Source: Salinivirgaceae bacterium
Lineage (GTDB): Bacteria; Bacteroidota; Bacteroidia; Bacteroidales; SZUA-534
DNA length: 33,700 bases
Assembly: GCA_017617355.1 (NCBI GenBank)
Contig: JAFZWI010000106.1
Coordinates: forward strand, 1 to 33,700
Direction of reading: 5' to 3'
Shown: piece by piece, positions 1-11,185 of the stretch
Position numbering within the stretch: position 1 is the first letter of the stretch
Layout of the letters: the number at the start of each line of letters is the position of its first letter
Position numbers and translations under genes: made by a program
The notes under the pieces: generated by a model
What the model saw: the letters and a program-made list of their open reading frames with translations, nothing else
Told to the model about the DNA's origin: nothing
Database searches by the model: none

Positions 1-82
1 AACGATAATCACTGAACTGATAAACGAACTTTAGGATTCTGGCGAATAACGAAGTTGGCAGTCAGTGCTAAGTTTAAATAAA

Positions 83-2884
83 ATGAGGACAGCAAAAAGC
101 CATTCAAAATCGAGGCGTTTGCTGTCCTTGTTTTTTGCACTTGCCGCAATGTCAGCGCATGGGCAGTTTTACGACAGCGGGCAAGACCGGTTCATGCGTT
201 TGTCGCACATCAAAACCGAGCATTTCGATGTAATCTTTCCGAGGAGCGAGAAACAGCTTGGATTGCTATATGCCAACAACTTAGAGCAGGTTTACAAGAC
301 TGGGGGGATTTCACTTGACTGGCAACCAAGGTGTGTGCCGGCAGTACTTCGAACAGCGACGGCTTACTCTAATGGTGAGGTGGTGTGGGCTCCGCGCCGC
401 ATGAATCTGATGACAACAGCCTCTCCCGACAACTATCCTCAGCGCTGGGACCAGCAGCTTGTGTTGCATGAGTTCCGCCATGTGGTGCAAACCGACAAAC
501 TGAATCAAGGTGCTTCGTTGTATTTGGGATATCTTTTAGGCGAACAATACACAGGACTGTTGCTTGGCCTGCATGTGCCGCTGTGGTTTATGGAGGGCGA
601 TGCCGTCACTTACGAAACTAGCGCGTCGTCAAGCGGCCGTGGACGAACAAGCAATTTTGAAAACGATTTAGCCGCACAAGTATCGCAAAAAGGCATCTAT
701 CACTATCACAAGGCCATGTTCGGGTCGTATGCCGACCATGTTCCAACTAAGTATCATCTTGGCTACCAGCTTGTTAATTATGGGCGAATGAACTATGGCG
801 CTGAGTTGTGGCAAAACTGCCTTAACCGTGTAGCAACCCACCCAATAGCACTGAGGCCGTTCGGTCGTGCAATAAGAAATACAACAGGCTTGCGCGAGCC
901 CGATTTTTACAAGAAAGCGCTTGAGCCGTTGGCTGCACCAGTTAAAGCCGAACCGGAAAATGCAACAATATTAACGCGTTGTAATCCAGATAATTACACC
1001 AATTATTATTATCCGCATAATGTTGGTGGAGAAATTGTGGCTTACCGCGAGAATTTGTCGGACATTGCAGCGATTGTCAGAATCGACAGTAGCGGAAAAG
1101 AAAGAATCATCAAGCACACAGGTTTAATGGCCGTGAAACATCTGTCGGCCTCGGGCGGTACGCTTGTTTGGAACCAACGTCGAGCCACACGCTGGGAGAT
1201 GTTCAACCACAGCCAGATAATCACTTATGACCTTGACAAACACCGCCGTCGCACCATTGTAAGACGCGGGCGTTACCACTGTTCAACTCTTTCAGAATCA
1301 GGGCAATTGATAGCATCAGCTTGTTATACCGACAGTGCGCATTGGAGCATTGCCATTCATGACCTTAAAGGACGACTTGTGATGCGAATTCCGACGGGCA
1401 ACGCCGTGCCAGTACGTATATCATGGGCTGACAACGACAATCAGTTAGCTTTTATCGCAAACATCGACAACATGAAATGTGTGCTTGTCCACAACTTTGC
1501 AAGCCATAAAACAGACACCATATTAAAAGTTGAAGATGACATTTCGGATATTATAATAGACGATAAAACTATCTTATTTACTGGTAATTACAATGGTAAT
1601 ACTGCTTGGTATAACTACAATGTAGCCGACAGTAGCTGCCGCATAGTGGCAACAAGCGGTTTTGGCACAGGCTCAGGCAGCATAAGCGACGACACTCTGC
1701 TGTTCACCTTCTACACTGCCGACGGCTATATGATTGCCAAAAAGAAAATTACTGACGGTCAAGCGGATAGCGGTCTGCCACAAACACGCGAAACCGATTT
1801 TACACGCAATCTTTCGGCAACCGAGCAGCAAGTCAATTTTGCCACCGACACCTCTTTCACAGTAAAGCGTTACAGCCGGTTGGCGCATCTGCTCAACATC
1901 CATAGCTGGGGGCCGCTGTCGGTTCGTATTGATGAGAATGAGATTGGCCCTGGCTTGACGTTTATGTCACAAGATGCGCTCAGCACCTCGTTTCTGACAG
2001 CTGGCTACCAATATTATTTCGCCGACAGAATTGATGACTATTTTGCTGAATATATGTACAAAGGCTTCCGACCGATTATCGGTGTGCGTGGCGATTTAAA
2101 ATATACCGACTTGAAAATAACTGACAATCGGGGCAATATCCGTGTTTTCGAAAGCCAAATGCGCGAATTGTCGGCGGTGTTGCAATTGCCTTTGGTGCTG
2201 CACAGCGGCGCTTTCAACACAACGGCACAACTGCAAACCGGATACCAGTTTCGGCAACAAATAATAGAGGAAAAGGCCTACCGACGTAATCAGTCCGATA
2301 CGTTGCTCCAGACAACGTCTTATACAGCATATCTACAGCATCTTAGGCGAATGTCGCACCGCGATTTGCAGCCACGTCTCGGCTTTACTCTCCGTGCCGA
2401 TTATATGAATTATCTGTATGGCGAATCAGCTGACTATCAAGCCTCTGTGCAAGGTCGGGCTTATCTGCCCGGATTACTTGCCAACCATGGCATTTCGGTT
2501 TATGGCGCTTATCAGGAAAGAGGAAGGAACAATCTGATTTTCAATAATTCAGTCTCATATCCACGAGGTTTTCGTTCAACAACAAACACAAAATTTGTAA
2601 GTCTGTTAACCTCATACGCTATGCCAATTTGGTATCCCGACATTTGCATTTTCAATGCGCTGTATATTAAGCGTCTAAAAACTACATTGTTCTTCGACAA
2701 CGCAAAGATGTACAACGAAGGGTGGGAGAACTTGCAATCGGCCGGAGCTGATGTTACCGCCGATTTCTATATATTCCGTATACCTGTGCCAGTTACCGCA
2801 GGCGTCCGATATGCGCGCCGCATAACAACTAACGACAACTATTTTGGCATTCTACTCTCGATGAATTTCAGTTCGTTGTTCTAA
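83..2884 (+). CDS. Outer-membrane metallopeptidase-like protein: HExxH domain, beta-propeller, C-terminal barrel
   Basis: A 933-residue protein begins with a typical signal peptide (about residues 1-28, ending AHGQ). The ATG at 83 is preferred over an in-frame GTG at 65 because it puts the signal peptide at the N-terminus. Residues 129-133 read HEFRH, a zinc-binding HExxH motif, and WFMEGDA follows with E171 as the likely third ligand. This is the pattern of peptidase MA-like gluzincins. About residues 290-600 contain TolB/WD40-like propeller strands. About residues 610-933 look like a beta-barrel and end in ...MNFSSLF, the terminal Phe expected of an outer-membrane beta-signal. I infer a barrel-anchored peptidase or a catalytically relaxed relative; the substrate is unknown. 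It lies 129 bp upstream of the co-directional GH10 gene. Confidence 0.72.
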   Translation: MRTAKSHSKSRRLLSLFFALAAMSAHGQFYDSGQDRFMRLSHIKTEHFDVIFPRSEKQLGLLYANNLEQVYKTGGISLDWQPRCVPAVLRTATAYSNGEVVWAPRRMNLMTTASPDNYPQRWDQQLVLHEFRHVVQTDKLNQGASLYLGYLLGEQYTGLLLGLHVPLWFMEGDAVTYETSASSSGRGRTSNFENDLAAQVSQKGIYHYHKAMFGSYADHVPTKYHLGYQLVNYGRMNYGAELWQNCLNRVATHPIALRPFGRAIRNTTGLREPDFYKKALEPLAAPVKAEPENATILTRCNPDNYTNYYYPHNVGGEIVAYRENLSDIAAIVRIDSSGKERIIKHTGLMAVKHLSASGGTLVWNQRRATRWEMFNHSQIITYDLDKHRRRTIVRRGRYHCSTLSESGQLIASACYTDSAHWSIAIHDLKGRLVMRIPTGNAVPVRISWADNDNQLAFIANIDNMKCVLVHNFASHKTDTILKVEDDISDIIIDDKTILFTGNYNGNTAWYNYNVADSSCRIVATSGFGTGSGSISDDTLLFTFYTADGYMIAKKKITDGQADSGLPQTRETDFTRNLSATEQQVNFATDTSFTVKRYSRLAHLLNIHSWGPLSVRIDENEIGPGLTFMSQDALSTSFLTAGYQYYFADRIDDYFAEYMYKGFRPIIGVRGDLKYTDLKITDNRGNIRVFESQMRELSAVLQLPLVLHSGAFNTTAQLQTGYQFRQQIIEEKAYRRNQSDTLLQTTSYTAYLQHLRRMSHRDLQPRLGFTLRADYMNYLYGESADYQASVQGRAYLPGLLANHGISVYGAYQERGRNNLIFNNSVSYPRGFRSTTNTKFVSLLTSYAMPIWYPDICIFNALYIKRLKTTLFFDNAKMYNEGWENLQSAGADVTADFYIFRIPVPVTAGVRYARRITTNDNYFGILLSMNFSSLF

Positions 2885-3013
2885 ATCTCGATTTTTGCTG
2901 ACATTCGTCACTAAAACCTTGATGTTTTTTGCGTCATTTTTCAACGTATTCGCGCATAATTGATTTTCTTTGCAAGCGTTTAAAATGACAATGTATAATT
3001 TAAAATAACAACT

Positions 3014-5506
3014 ATGAGAATTAGAACCACACTAGTGTTGCTGCTTATGGCTGGAGCAATGACCAGTCAGGCGCAAAATCATCCACTAAACTACAACCCG
3101 AACAAGTTTTTGGGCAACATCACCACTATGGGGCAAATCCGGTCCGATTTTGATAAGTATTGGGACCAGCTTACCCCAGAAAACGAGACCAAATGGGAGT
3201 CGATTGAACGCTCGCAGGGCCAGTTTGATTTCAGCACTGCCCGCAGAGAGTACAACTACTGCAAGGAGCACGGCTTCAAGTTCAAATTCCACGCACTGCT
3301 GTGGGGCGCGCAGATACCGAGCTATCTGCAGCAACTCAACGCCGACGAGACACTGGTGGCCATCACCCGCTGGTTTGATGCTGTTGCCAAGGAATTCCCT
3401 GATTTGGAGTACATCGATGTGGCAAACGAAGCTGTCAAAGGTAATAACGGCCAAGGCAACTACCACTCGCCCTACCAAATGACAAAAATCGTTCAAGCCC
3501 TTGGCGGCCCGGGAAAAACTGGTTACGACTGGCTTGCACAAGCCTTTATAATGGCTCGCGAACGCTGGCCGAATGCAGTGCTTATCTACAACGATTACAA
3601 CACTTTCCAATATGACACTGATGAATACATTAAAGTTGTTAACAGCATCAAAGCCGCTGGTGGCCCGATTGACGCAGCCGGTTGCCAATCGCACGACTTG
3701 AATGATATGTCGGGCGCCAATTTCAAAAAAGCACTTGAAAAAGTCCACAATGGGGTTCAGTTGCCAATCTTCATTTCAGAATACGATATCTGCAAAATGG
3801 ACGATAACACCCAACTAAAACGCTACCAAGAGCAGTTCCCCATTATGTGGGAAGCCGACTACGTAGCCGGCGTAACGCTTTGGGGATACATCTATGGTCA
3901 GACTTGGGTTAACGATGGTGATTCCGAGGAGGGAAAAGGAGCATCTGGATTGATTAAAAACGGTGTTGAGCGTCCGGCTCTGAAATGGCTGCGCGAGTAT
4001 ATGCAAACCGATGCCGCCATTAACGCAAAAAGCCCGCTCATCAATGTGGCAAGCGATTATGCGTTCATATCTTCCTCGGAAAGTACCATATTGATTGGCG
4101 ACACAATTAAGCTCAAAGGAAAAGCCGTCAACAATGAATATAAGATCGATGAACTTCGTGTTTACATGAATGATGACACTGTATTGTATGCAAAAGCCGA
4201 CACTTCGGTAATTGAGTTTGAATGGTCACCAATAAAGCCAGGAACATACACTTTCACAATGCATGCGTTTAGTTCAGTGAGCACCAGCATGATATTCAAC
4301 AAATCGTGCTCTGTAAAAGCTTGCGAGCCTGCCAAACCTTTCCATGGCACTCCGATAACCCTGCCTGGCAAACTTGAGGCTGAGGATTTCGATGAAGGCG
4401 AAAATAGTATAGCTTACTACGACAACGATAACAAGAACGAAGGCAGCAACGTGTATCGAAAAACCGCAATTGATATTGACAAAAACGATGCCGACGGCTG
4501 GGTTGTTGGTTGGACTTATTCTGGCGAATGGATGCAATACACAGTTAAAGTGGACGAAGAACAAATGATGCTTTGGACCGCACGAGTTGCATCAGGAACA
4601 ACGGGCTCAGCTTTCCGCATCTATATGGGCGACACTGACTTAACCGGCAAGATTACTGTTCCACAAACAGCCAGCAACGCATGGAACACATACACCGAAT
4701 TGAAAGGACGCACAAAAGTGGCAATGCCTGCCGGGACCTACAATCTTCGCATTATGATTGAAGGCAACTCATGCAACATTGATTATGTAATGTTCGAAAC
4801 CGCCACAGGCGACGAAGTATTTACAACTCCATACACTGGCGAACCCGCCACTATCCCAGGAATAATTGAGGCCGAGAATTACGATATGACTATCCCTGGC
4901 TTTGTAGCTGAAACATATGGCGACAACGATTCTAACCATGAAGGTGATACCGTTTTCCGCAATAGCGATGCTGTCGATATTTATAAAGGCAACGGAGGCA
5001 TTGTAATAGGTATGACTTTGCAAAACGAATGGCTGACATACACCGTGAATATTGAAAACACCCAAAAGTACTACTGGGGCGCTGTAGCTTCATCGGGCTC
5101 CAATGGTTCCGCCTTCCATTTATATATCGATGACAAGGACATTTCCGGCAAAATCAACGTTGCAAATACCGGAAGTTGGGACACTTATAAATTGATAACA
5201 GGTGAAACAAAGATTGAACTGCCCCAAGGCACTCATACTCTTAAATTGGTTATTGACGGTTCTTACTGCAATATCGATAAACTAGTGTTCAGCACCGAGC
5301 CTGTTGACAATAACACTTTGACTGACATTGCCGAAGAACAATCTAACAGCGGTGTGTTTGATGTATTCACCATTATGGGTGTTTACCGCGGAACAGTTGA
5401 GATAAGCGACGGTGACACATCGGTTATGCAAGGACGCTTTGTGCAAGGCATCTACATCCTGCGCAACAAAGCAACCGGCGAAGCCAAACGTGTTATGGTG
5501 AAATAA
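3014..5506 (+). CDS. GH10 endo-1,4-beta-xylanase with two CBM6-like domains and a T9SS-like C-terminus
   Basis: An 830-residue secreted xylanase; the signal peptide is residues 1-21. The GH10 barrel (about 25-330) has acid/base E139 in DVANEA and nucleophile E256 in FISEYD, plus Q225-S-H227. An Ig-like linker domain (about 340-437) is followed by two CBM6-like modules (about 445-596 and 605-761) that resemble each other (PGKLEAEDFD / PGIIEAENYD at the start, GNSCNIDYVMF / GSYCNIDKLVF at the end). The last 65 residues (GVFDVFTIMGVYRG ... GIYILRN ... RVMVK) resemble a T9SS sorting domain but lack the PNP motif. The usual WHSQ is WGAQ here. It should cleave xylan backbones outside the cell or on its surface. 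A weak TTTG at 2969 lies 21 nt before TATAATTT, a possible promoter. A strong terminator follows. Confidence 0.9.
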   Translation: MRIRTTLVLLLMAGAMTSQAQNHPLNYNPNKFLGNITTMGQIRSDFDKYWDQLTPENETKWESIERSQGQFDFSTARREYNYCKEHGFKFKFHALLWGAQIPSYLQQLNADETLVAITRWFDAVAKEFPDLEYIDVANEAVKGNNGQGNYHSPYQMTKIVQALGGPGKTGYDWLAQAFIMARERWPNAVLIYNDYNTFQYDTDEYIKVVNSIKAAGGPIDAAGCQSHDLNDMSGANFKKALEKVHNGVQLPIFISEYDICKMDDNTQLKRYQEQFPIMWEADYVAGVTLWGYIYGQTWVNDGDSEEGKGASGLIKNGVERPALKWLREYMQTDAAINAKSPLINVASDYAFISSSESTILIGDTIKLKGKAVNNEYKIDELRVYMNDDTVLYAKADTSVIEFEWSPIKPGTYTFTMHAFSSVSTSMIFNKSCSVKACEPAKPFHGTPITLPGKLEAEDFDEGENSIAYYDNDNKNEGSNVYRKTAIDIDKNDADGWVVGWTYSGEWMQYTVKVDEEQMMLWTARVASGTTGSAFRIYMGDTDLTGKITVPQTASNAWNTYTELKGRTKVAMPAGTYNLRIMIEGNSCNIDYVMFETATGDEVFTTPYTGEPATIPGIIEAENYDMTIPGFVAETYGDNDSNHEGDTVFRNSDAVDIYKGNGGIVIGMTLQNEWLTYTVNIENTQKYYWGAVASSGSNGSAFHLYIDDKDISGKINVANTGSWDTYKLITGETKIELPQGTHTLKLVIDGSYCNIDKLVFSTEPVDNNTLTDIAEEQSNSGVFDVFTIMGVYRGTVEISDGDTSVMQGRFVQGIYILRNKATGEAKRVMVK

Positions 5507-5524
5507 TAATTGATTGATTCAGAT

Positions 5525-5560
5525 AAAAAAGGGCGACCATTTGGCCGCCCTTTTTGTTTT
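5525..5560. terminator. Bidirectional rho-independent terminator
   Basis: The hairpin 5531-5550 pairs GGGCG with CGCCC and CC with GG around a short loop, with one A/C mismatch. It has an A-run on its left and a T-run on its right, so both strands end in a U-tract. It sits between the convergent GH10 and LRR genes and can serve both. Confidence 0.85.
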
Positions 5561-5588
5561 CTCGACAAATTGAAAAATGTAATAATTC

Positions 5589-8417
5589 TTAATTAACAAC
5601 CACACGTTTCACTGTGCCGCCTGTTTTTACAATGTAAACACCTGTGGTATTGAGGGGTATCTCCGTACGGACGCGATTAATCGCGTCCCTACAAACCAAT
5701 GCACCCATTGCATTGTAAACGAGGATTTCATCTGTAGCATTTTCAACCACAATGTTTTTGCCAGTGGTGTAGATATTGACTGCGGTGGCGGCATCATCAG
5801 AAATAGCAGTGGCAGGATTATTTCCGTTGCCACCTTCATTATTACCACCTTGATTCTCGCCACCTTGGTTTTCATTTCCACCTTCATTGTTCTCGTTTCC
5901 ACCTTGGTTTTCATCTGCCTCAAAAATAGCCGTAAACGCTAAATCTCCATCTATAATAATGTTACGCGGGTTATCTGTAACATTATCACTCCATTTTACA
6001 AAATGATAACCATTATTGGCTGTCGCTGTTATTGTTACTGTATCGCCATAGTGATATGAAGCAATGTCGCTAATTACTGAACCAGAAATTGATGAATTCG
6101 CATTGATGTTAACTATGCGCTCATCGCCTTCAAATATTGCAAAAACATCAATATCGGTATTGAGAATAATTGTACGAGGATTCTCTGTGTTTCCATCGCT
6201 CCACGCCTTAAAATGATAGTTATCTACTGGTGTAGCGTATATTGTAACTGCCTGTTTTGCTGCAAAATTACCTTCTCCTATTACATAACCATAAGCAGTA
6301 TCTGTTTTCTCAACCGATACGGTATAATAATCTATCGGGACAATTTCCTTGCGCTTCCATACCGGCGCTGCCTTATAGGCTTCTACACTTGCAGCCGGAA
6401 CCCAAATAGTATCGGCATAGGTATAAGGGTCGCCATTGAGCGTTGGTGGTACGGCTGCCATACTTATTACATTCACAAGATTATCACAGCCATCGAATTC
6501 GCTGCCACTAATGCTTTTTATGGAATCGCCAATAAAAATAGACTCAAGCGTGCAGATCTTGTTGAAATGTGCGCCAATTGCGTTTGAGTTGTACGACAGT
6601 GATTTAAGGCCATAACAGCCACCAAACGCATACTGTCCAATGGTTATGACAGAATTAGGTATTGAAACAGAAGCCAATCGGCTACAGCCTTTAAAGGCAT
6701 AATTGCCAATGTTTTTCACAAAATCCGAGATGATGAGAGATGCCAGACTTGCACAATTACAGAAAGCATAATTACCAATTGATTCTACAGTTTCGGGAAT
6801 AACCAAATTAACTGCTTGTTCACCATTTATATACAAGCATTTTGCCATACATAACGGATTTGACTCAGCATTATCAAAAATTATGCTACATAAGCTCTCT
6901 ACACTGGCAAACTCGGCTTTATGCAGATTACTACAACTATAGAATGCATTGGCGCAAATGCTCTTAATTGAATTGCCTATGTTAACCGATTCCAATCTAT
7001 TGCAATTGTAGAATGCAGAATTGCCAATAGTTTCCACTGAATTAGGAATGATTACAGAATTTATTTTGTTACAATATTGAAATGAACAATTGCCAATGCT
7101 TTCAACAGAATTAGAAATAGTTACCGATTGCAAGCCACTGCAACCATAGAAAGCATAATTGCCAATTGATTTCACTGTATCGGACACAACTAAATCTTTG
7201 ATTTCTGTTGTATCTACATATAAATGGTGTGCTAGCGATAACGGATTAGCCTCGCTATTAGTGAATTTAATGCCACAAAGATGACCGATGCTGGCAAATC
7301 CGGCTTTTTGCAATCCAGAACAGCCGGAAAACGCGCCTTTACCGATGTTAGTAACCGATTCAGGTATCGATATTTCGGTTAAGTTAATGCATCCATAGAA
7401 CGCCCTGTTGTAAATAAATTTACATAGGCTGTTGATATTGCACGATTCAATTTTCTTGTTTTTAGCCTCAACCAGTACCAAATAAGGATTTTCCTCATTG
7501 CCAATATAGAATGCGTTGCCATAGGCTGTGTAATCAAGATTGCCGCAACCATAAAACGCATCATCTCCAATTTCAGTAACCGAATTAGGAATAGTTACCG
7601 ATATCAGTCTACTACAATCTTTAAACGCATCCATACCAATACTTGTTACAGAATTGGGAATGGTAATTGATATAAGATTGCTACGCCCAGAAAAAGCAGC
7701 ATCACCAATACCTGTTACCACATACTCATAATTGTTAACAGTTGTGGTTGTTGGTATTGTAATTATAGAGTCTTGGTTGAGATGACCTGCTATAATAGCT
7801 GTATTATTAACAAATTTGTATAATAAGCCATCCTCAGACCAATACACCAAACCTTCTGCTACATTTGCATCTGTCTCTTTTGTTTTAATTGCAACCTCCT
7901 CATTTACTTCAACAACGATGTTGCGAAGTAAAAGGATTCCATCTTCTCTTGCTATTGAACAGTTGAGGCCAAAAGAACGAATTTCACCGTTTGTTAGAAA
8001 TGTGTCGTCATAAGTATTCCACTCATAGCTGCAATCAAGCGTATTCCATCCATCATTGTTTACAAAACTATGAGGGTCAGCGTGACCTTGTGCATTGAAA
8101 CTTACAGCACCTCCTACACCTTTTCTGTAATCAAATTTTATATGGATTTTAGTTCCAGAAGGAACAACCGCATCAGCAAATACCAAGAAAAACTGAGAAT
8201 CCCAGTCTCCCTGGTCAACTGCATAAGTGTAAAGACCATATACTCCATTTTCTGGTTCGCACAACTGGTCATAGTAATTTGGGTTGTTAACCTCCCAACG
8301 ATATATTTCACCAGCTTTAGCATTCTGCGGATTGTCTATCTCCGCTTTAGCATCATTAGTAGCTATGCCAAACACAACTACAATAGCCCATATTGTTTTT
8401 TGAAAAATATTTCTCAT
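5589..8417 (-). CDS. BspA-like leucine-rich-repeat surface protein with InlB-type repeats and a T9SS-like C-terminus
   Basis: A 942-residue protein. I place the start at the ATG at 8417 because MRNIFQKTIWAIVVVFGIATNDAKA is a good signal peptide; the open frame runs on to 8558, but that extension is basic and repeat-derived. After an N-terminal domain (about 25-235, possibly a carbohydrate- or ligand-binding beta-sandwich) come about 13 Treponema/BspA-type repeats of the form (A)FxxCxxL ... IPNSVxxIG (about 240-645). A PPTLN / WVPAASVEAYKAA cap follows, then two InlB-like repeats (about 696-830: YHFKAWSDGN, YHFVKWSDN), a Gly/Asn/Glu/Gln-rich linker (about 831-864) and a sorting-type C-terminus (GVYIVKTGG ... 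KRVVVN). Such proteins usually mediate adhesion; the partner is unknown. A 20-bp palindrome is embedded in the C-terminal coding region. A near-match -7 box (CAAATTTG, minus strand) lies at 8439-8446. Confidence 0.88.
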   Translation of the reverse strand: MRNIFQKTIWAIVVVFGIATNDAKAEIDNPQNAKAGEIYRWEVNNPNYYDQLCEPENGVYGLYTYAVDQGDWDSQFFLVFADAVVPSGTKIHIKFDYRKGVGGAVSFNAQGHADPHSFVNNDGWNTLDCSYEWNTYDDTFLTNGEIRSFGLNCSIAREDGILLLRNIVVEVNEEVAIKTKETDANVAEGLVYWSEDGLLYKFVNNTAIIAGHLNQDSIITIPTTTTVNNYEYVVTGIGDAAFSGRSNLISITIPNSVTSIGMDAFKDCSRLISVTIPNSVTEIGDDAFYGCGNLDYTAYGNAFYIGNEENPYLVLVEAKNKKIESCNINSLCKFIYNRAFYGCINLTEISIPESVTNIGKGAFSGCSGLQKAGFASIGHLCGIKFTNSEANPLSLAHHLYVDTTEIKDLVVSDTVKSIGNYAFYGCSGLQSVTISNSVESIGNCSFQYCNKINSVIIPNSVETIGNSAFYNCNRLESVNIGNSIKSICANAFYSCSNLHKAEFASVESLCSIIFDNAESNPLCMAKCLYINGEQAVNLVIPETVESIGNYAFCNCASLASLIISDFVKNIGNYAFKGCSRLASVSIPNSVITIGQYAFGGCYGLKSLSYNSNAIGAHFNKICTLESIFIGDSIKSISGSEFDGCDNLVNVISMAAVPPTLNGDPYTYADTIWVPAASVEAYKAAPVWKRKEIVPIDYYTVSVEKTDTAYGYVIGEGNFAAKQAVTIYATPVDNYHFKAWSDGNTENPRTIILNTDIDVFAIFEGDERIVNINANSSISGSVISDIASYHYGDTVTITATANNGYHFVKWSDNVTDNPRNIIIDGDLAFTAIFEADENQGGNENNEGGNENQGGENQGGNNEGGNGNNPATAISDDAATAVNIYTTGKNIVVENATDEILVYNAMGALVCRDAINRVRTEIPLNTTGVYIVKTGGTVKRVVVN
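5669..5688. repeat. Perfect 20-bp palindrome inside a coding region
   Basis: GGACGCGATTAATCGCGTCC equals its own reverse complement. GTA on the left and TAC on the right extend the symmetry across one mismatch. On the minus strand it encodes CRDAINRVRT within the sorting domain of the LRR protein. The perfect symmetry and higher GC than its surroundings suggest an inserted palindromic repeat element (inference). Confidence 0.8.
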
Positions 8418-8723
8418 ACTAAGATTTTTTATGTTATGCAAATTTGTTGTCAGTCCTGTAATTTGGGAAAAGACAATAAAAAAGCGCGGACTAAAACTTC
8501 GTCTACGCTTATCGAGGTATCGCCAAACACCCAGCACCAATAGTCGAATATAGCCCACGCATAAAGCGTGAACATCAACTTTAACTATGGTGCTTGAAAA
8601 TTGGCGATTTCCGATAAGCAGATAAAAGTTAACGCTTAATTATCTATATGTCTTATAAATAGTTTACATAGGCAATTCGTTTTTTATGTTTAACAATCAA
8701 TCAAAGATAGAAAAACGTATGCT
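8418..8723. other. Intergenic region: LRR gene leader with degenerate repeat remnants
   Basis: No gene is supported here. The minus-strand frame that continues upstream of the LRR start codes only for a basic, low-complexity-like peptide. Positions 8520-8545 contain, on the minus strand, a TTGGTG / GGGTGTTTGG phrase related to the heptamer repeats at 11186-11244. CACGC (8556-8560) and GCGTG (8566-8570) form a small hairpin. From about 8590 to 8720 I see only AT-rich sequence. Confidence 0.5.
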
Positions 8724-8765
8724 AAAACAAAAAACGCCGCACCAGTTTTTCACCGATGCGGCGTT
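8724..8765 (-). terminator. Rho-independent terminator of the GH10-CE1 gene
   Basis: Arms AACGCCGCA (8733-8741) and TGCGGCGTT (8757-8765) pair perfectly over 9 bp. Read on the minus strand, the stem runs into a T-rich tract. It lies 20 bp past the stop codon of the xylanase/esterase gene. Confidence 0.88.
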
Positions 8766-8785
8766 CATCGTTACTAATCAATTAT

Positions 8786-10975
<2,190 letters not shown>

Positions 10976-11003
10976 TTATTAAATTATAAATATCAATTGT
11001 CAG

Positions 11004-11011
11004 CAAATCTA
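11004..11011 (-). promoter_or_regulatory. Bacteroidetes -7 box for the GH10-CE1 gene
   Basis: On the minus strand this reads TAGATTTG, a perfect match to TAnnTTTG, 37 bp upstream of the start codon. No clear TTTG -33 element is seen at the expected distance. Confidence 0.45.
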
Positions 11012-11087
11012 AACCCATTTACCAATAGTAATAGTTATTATAGATGTTTGCCCCTTTTTGCAATAAGTTTGGTTGGTTTATGACCAT

Positions 11088-11132
11088 AATCGGTGAATCG
11101 GTGAATCGAACAATCGGTGAACTGGTGAATCG
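11088..11132. repeat. 8-bp tandem repeat (AATCGGTG), about 5.6 copies
   Basis: Successive octamers from 11088 are AATCGGTG, AATCGGTG, AATCGAAC, AATCGGTG, AACTGGTG and a partial AATCG. The array sits about 120 bp upstream of the GH10-CE1 start codon, beyond its -7 box. Confidence 0.8.
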
Positions 11133-11156
11133 TTTAAAGTTTAACAGGTTTAAACG
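11131..11156. repeat. Inverted repeat CGTTTAAA / TTTAAACG
   Basis: The 8-bp arms at 11131-11138 and 11149-11156 are exact reverse complements with a 10-nt spacer. Related GTTTAAC/GTTTAAA words continue to about 11180. No T-run follows, so a terminator role is not supported; function unknown. Confidence 0.55.
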
Positions 11157-11185
11157 CGTTGCTGTTTAACGAGTTTAAAAAGCTG

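Noticed and set aside
1-34. Possible C-terminal codons of an upstream gene (frame ending TAG at 32-34)
   Set aside because: Only ten codons are visible, too few to support a gene.
3086-3748. 220-codon minus-strand open frame
   Set aside because: It is antisense to the GH10 catalytic domain and without recognisable features.
8418-8558. N-terminal extension of the LRR protein
   Set aside because: It would bury a good signal peptide and its sequence comes from a degenerate intergenic repeat.
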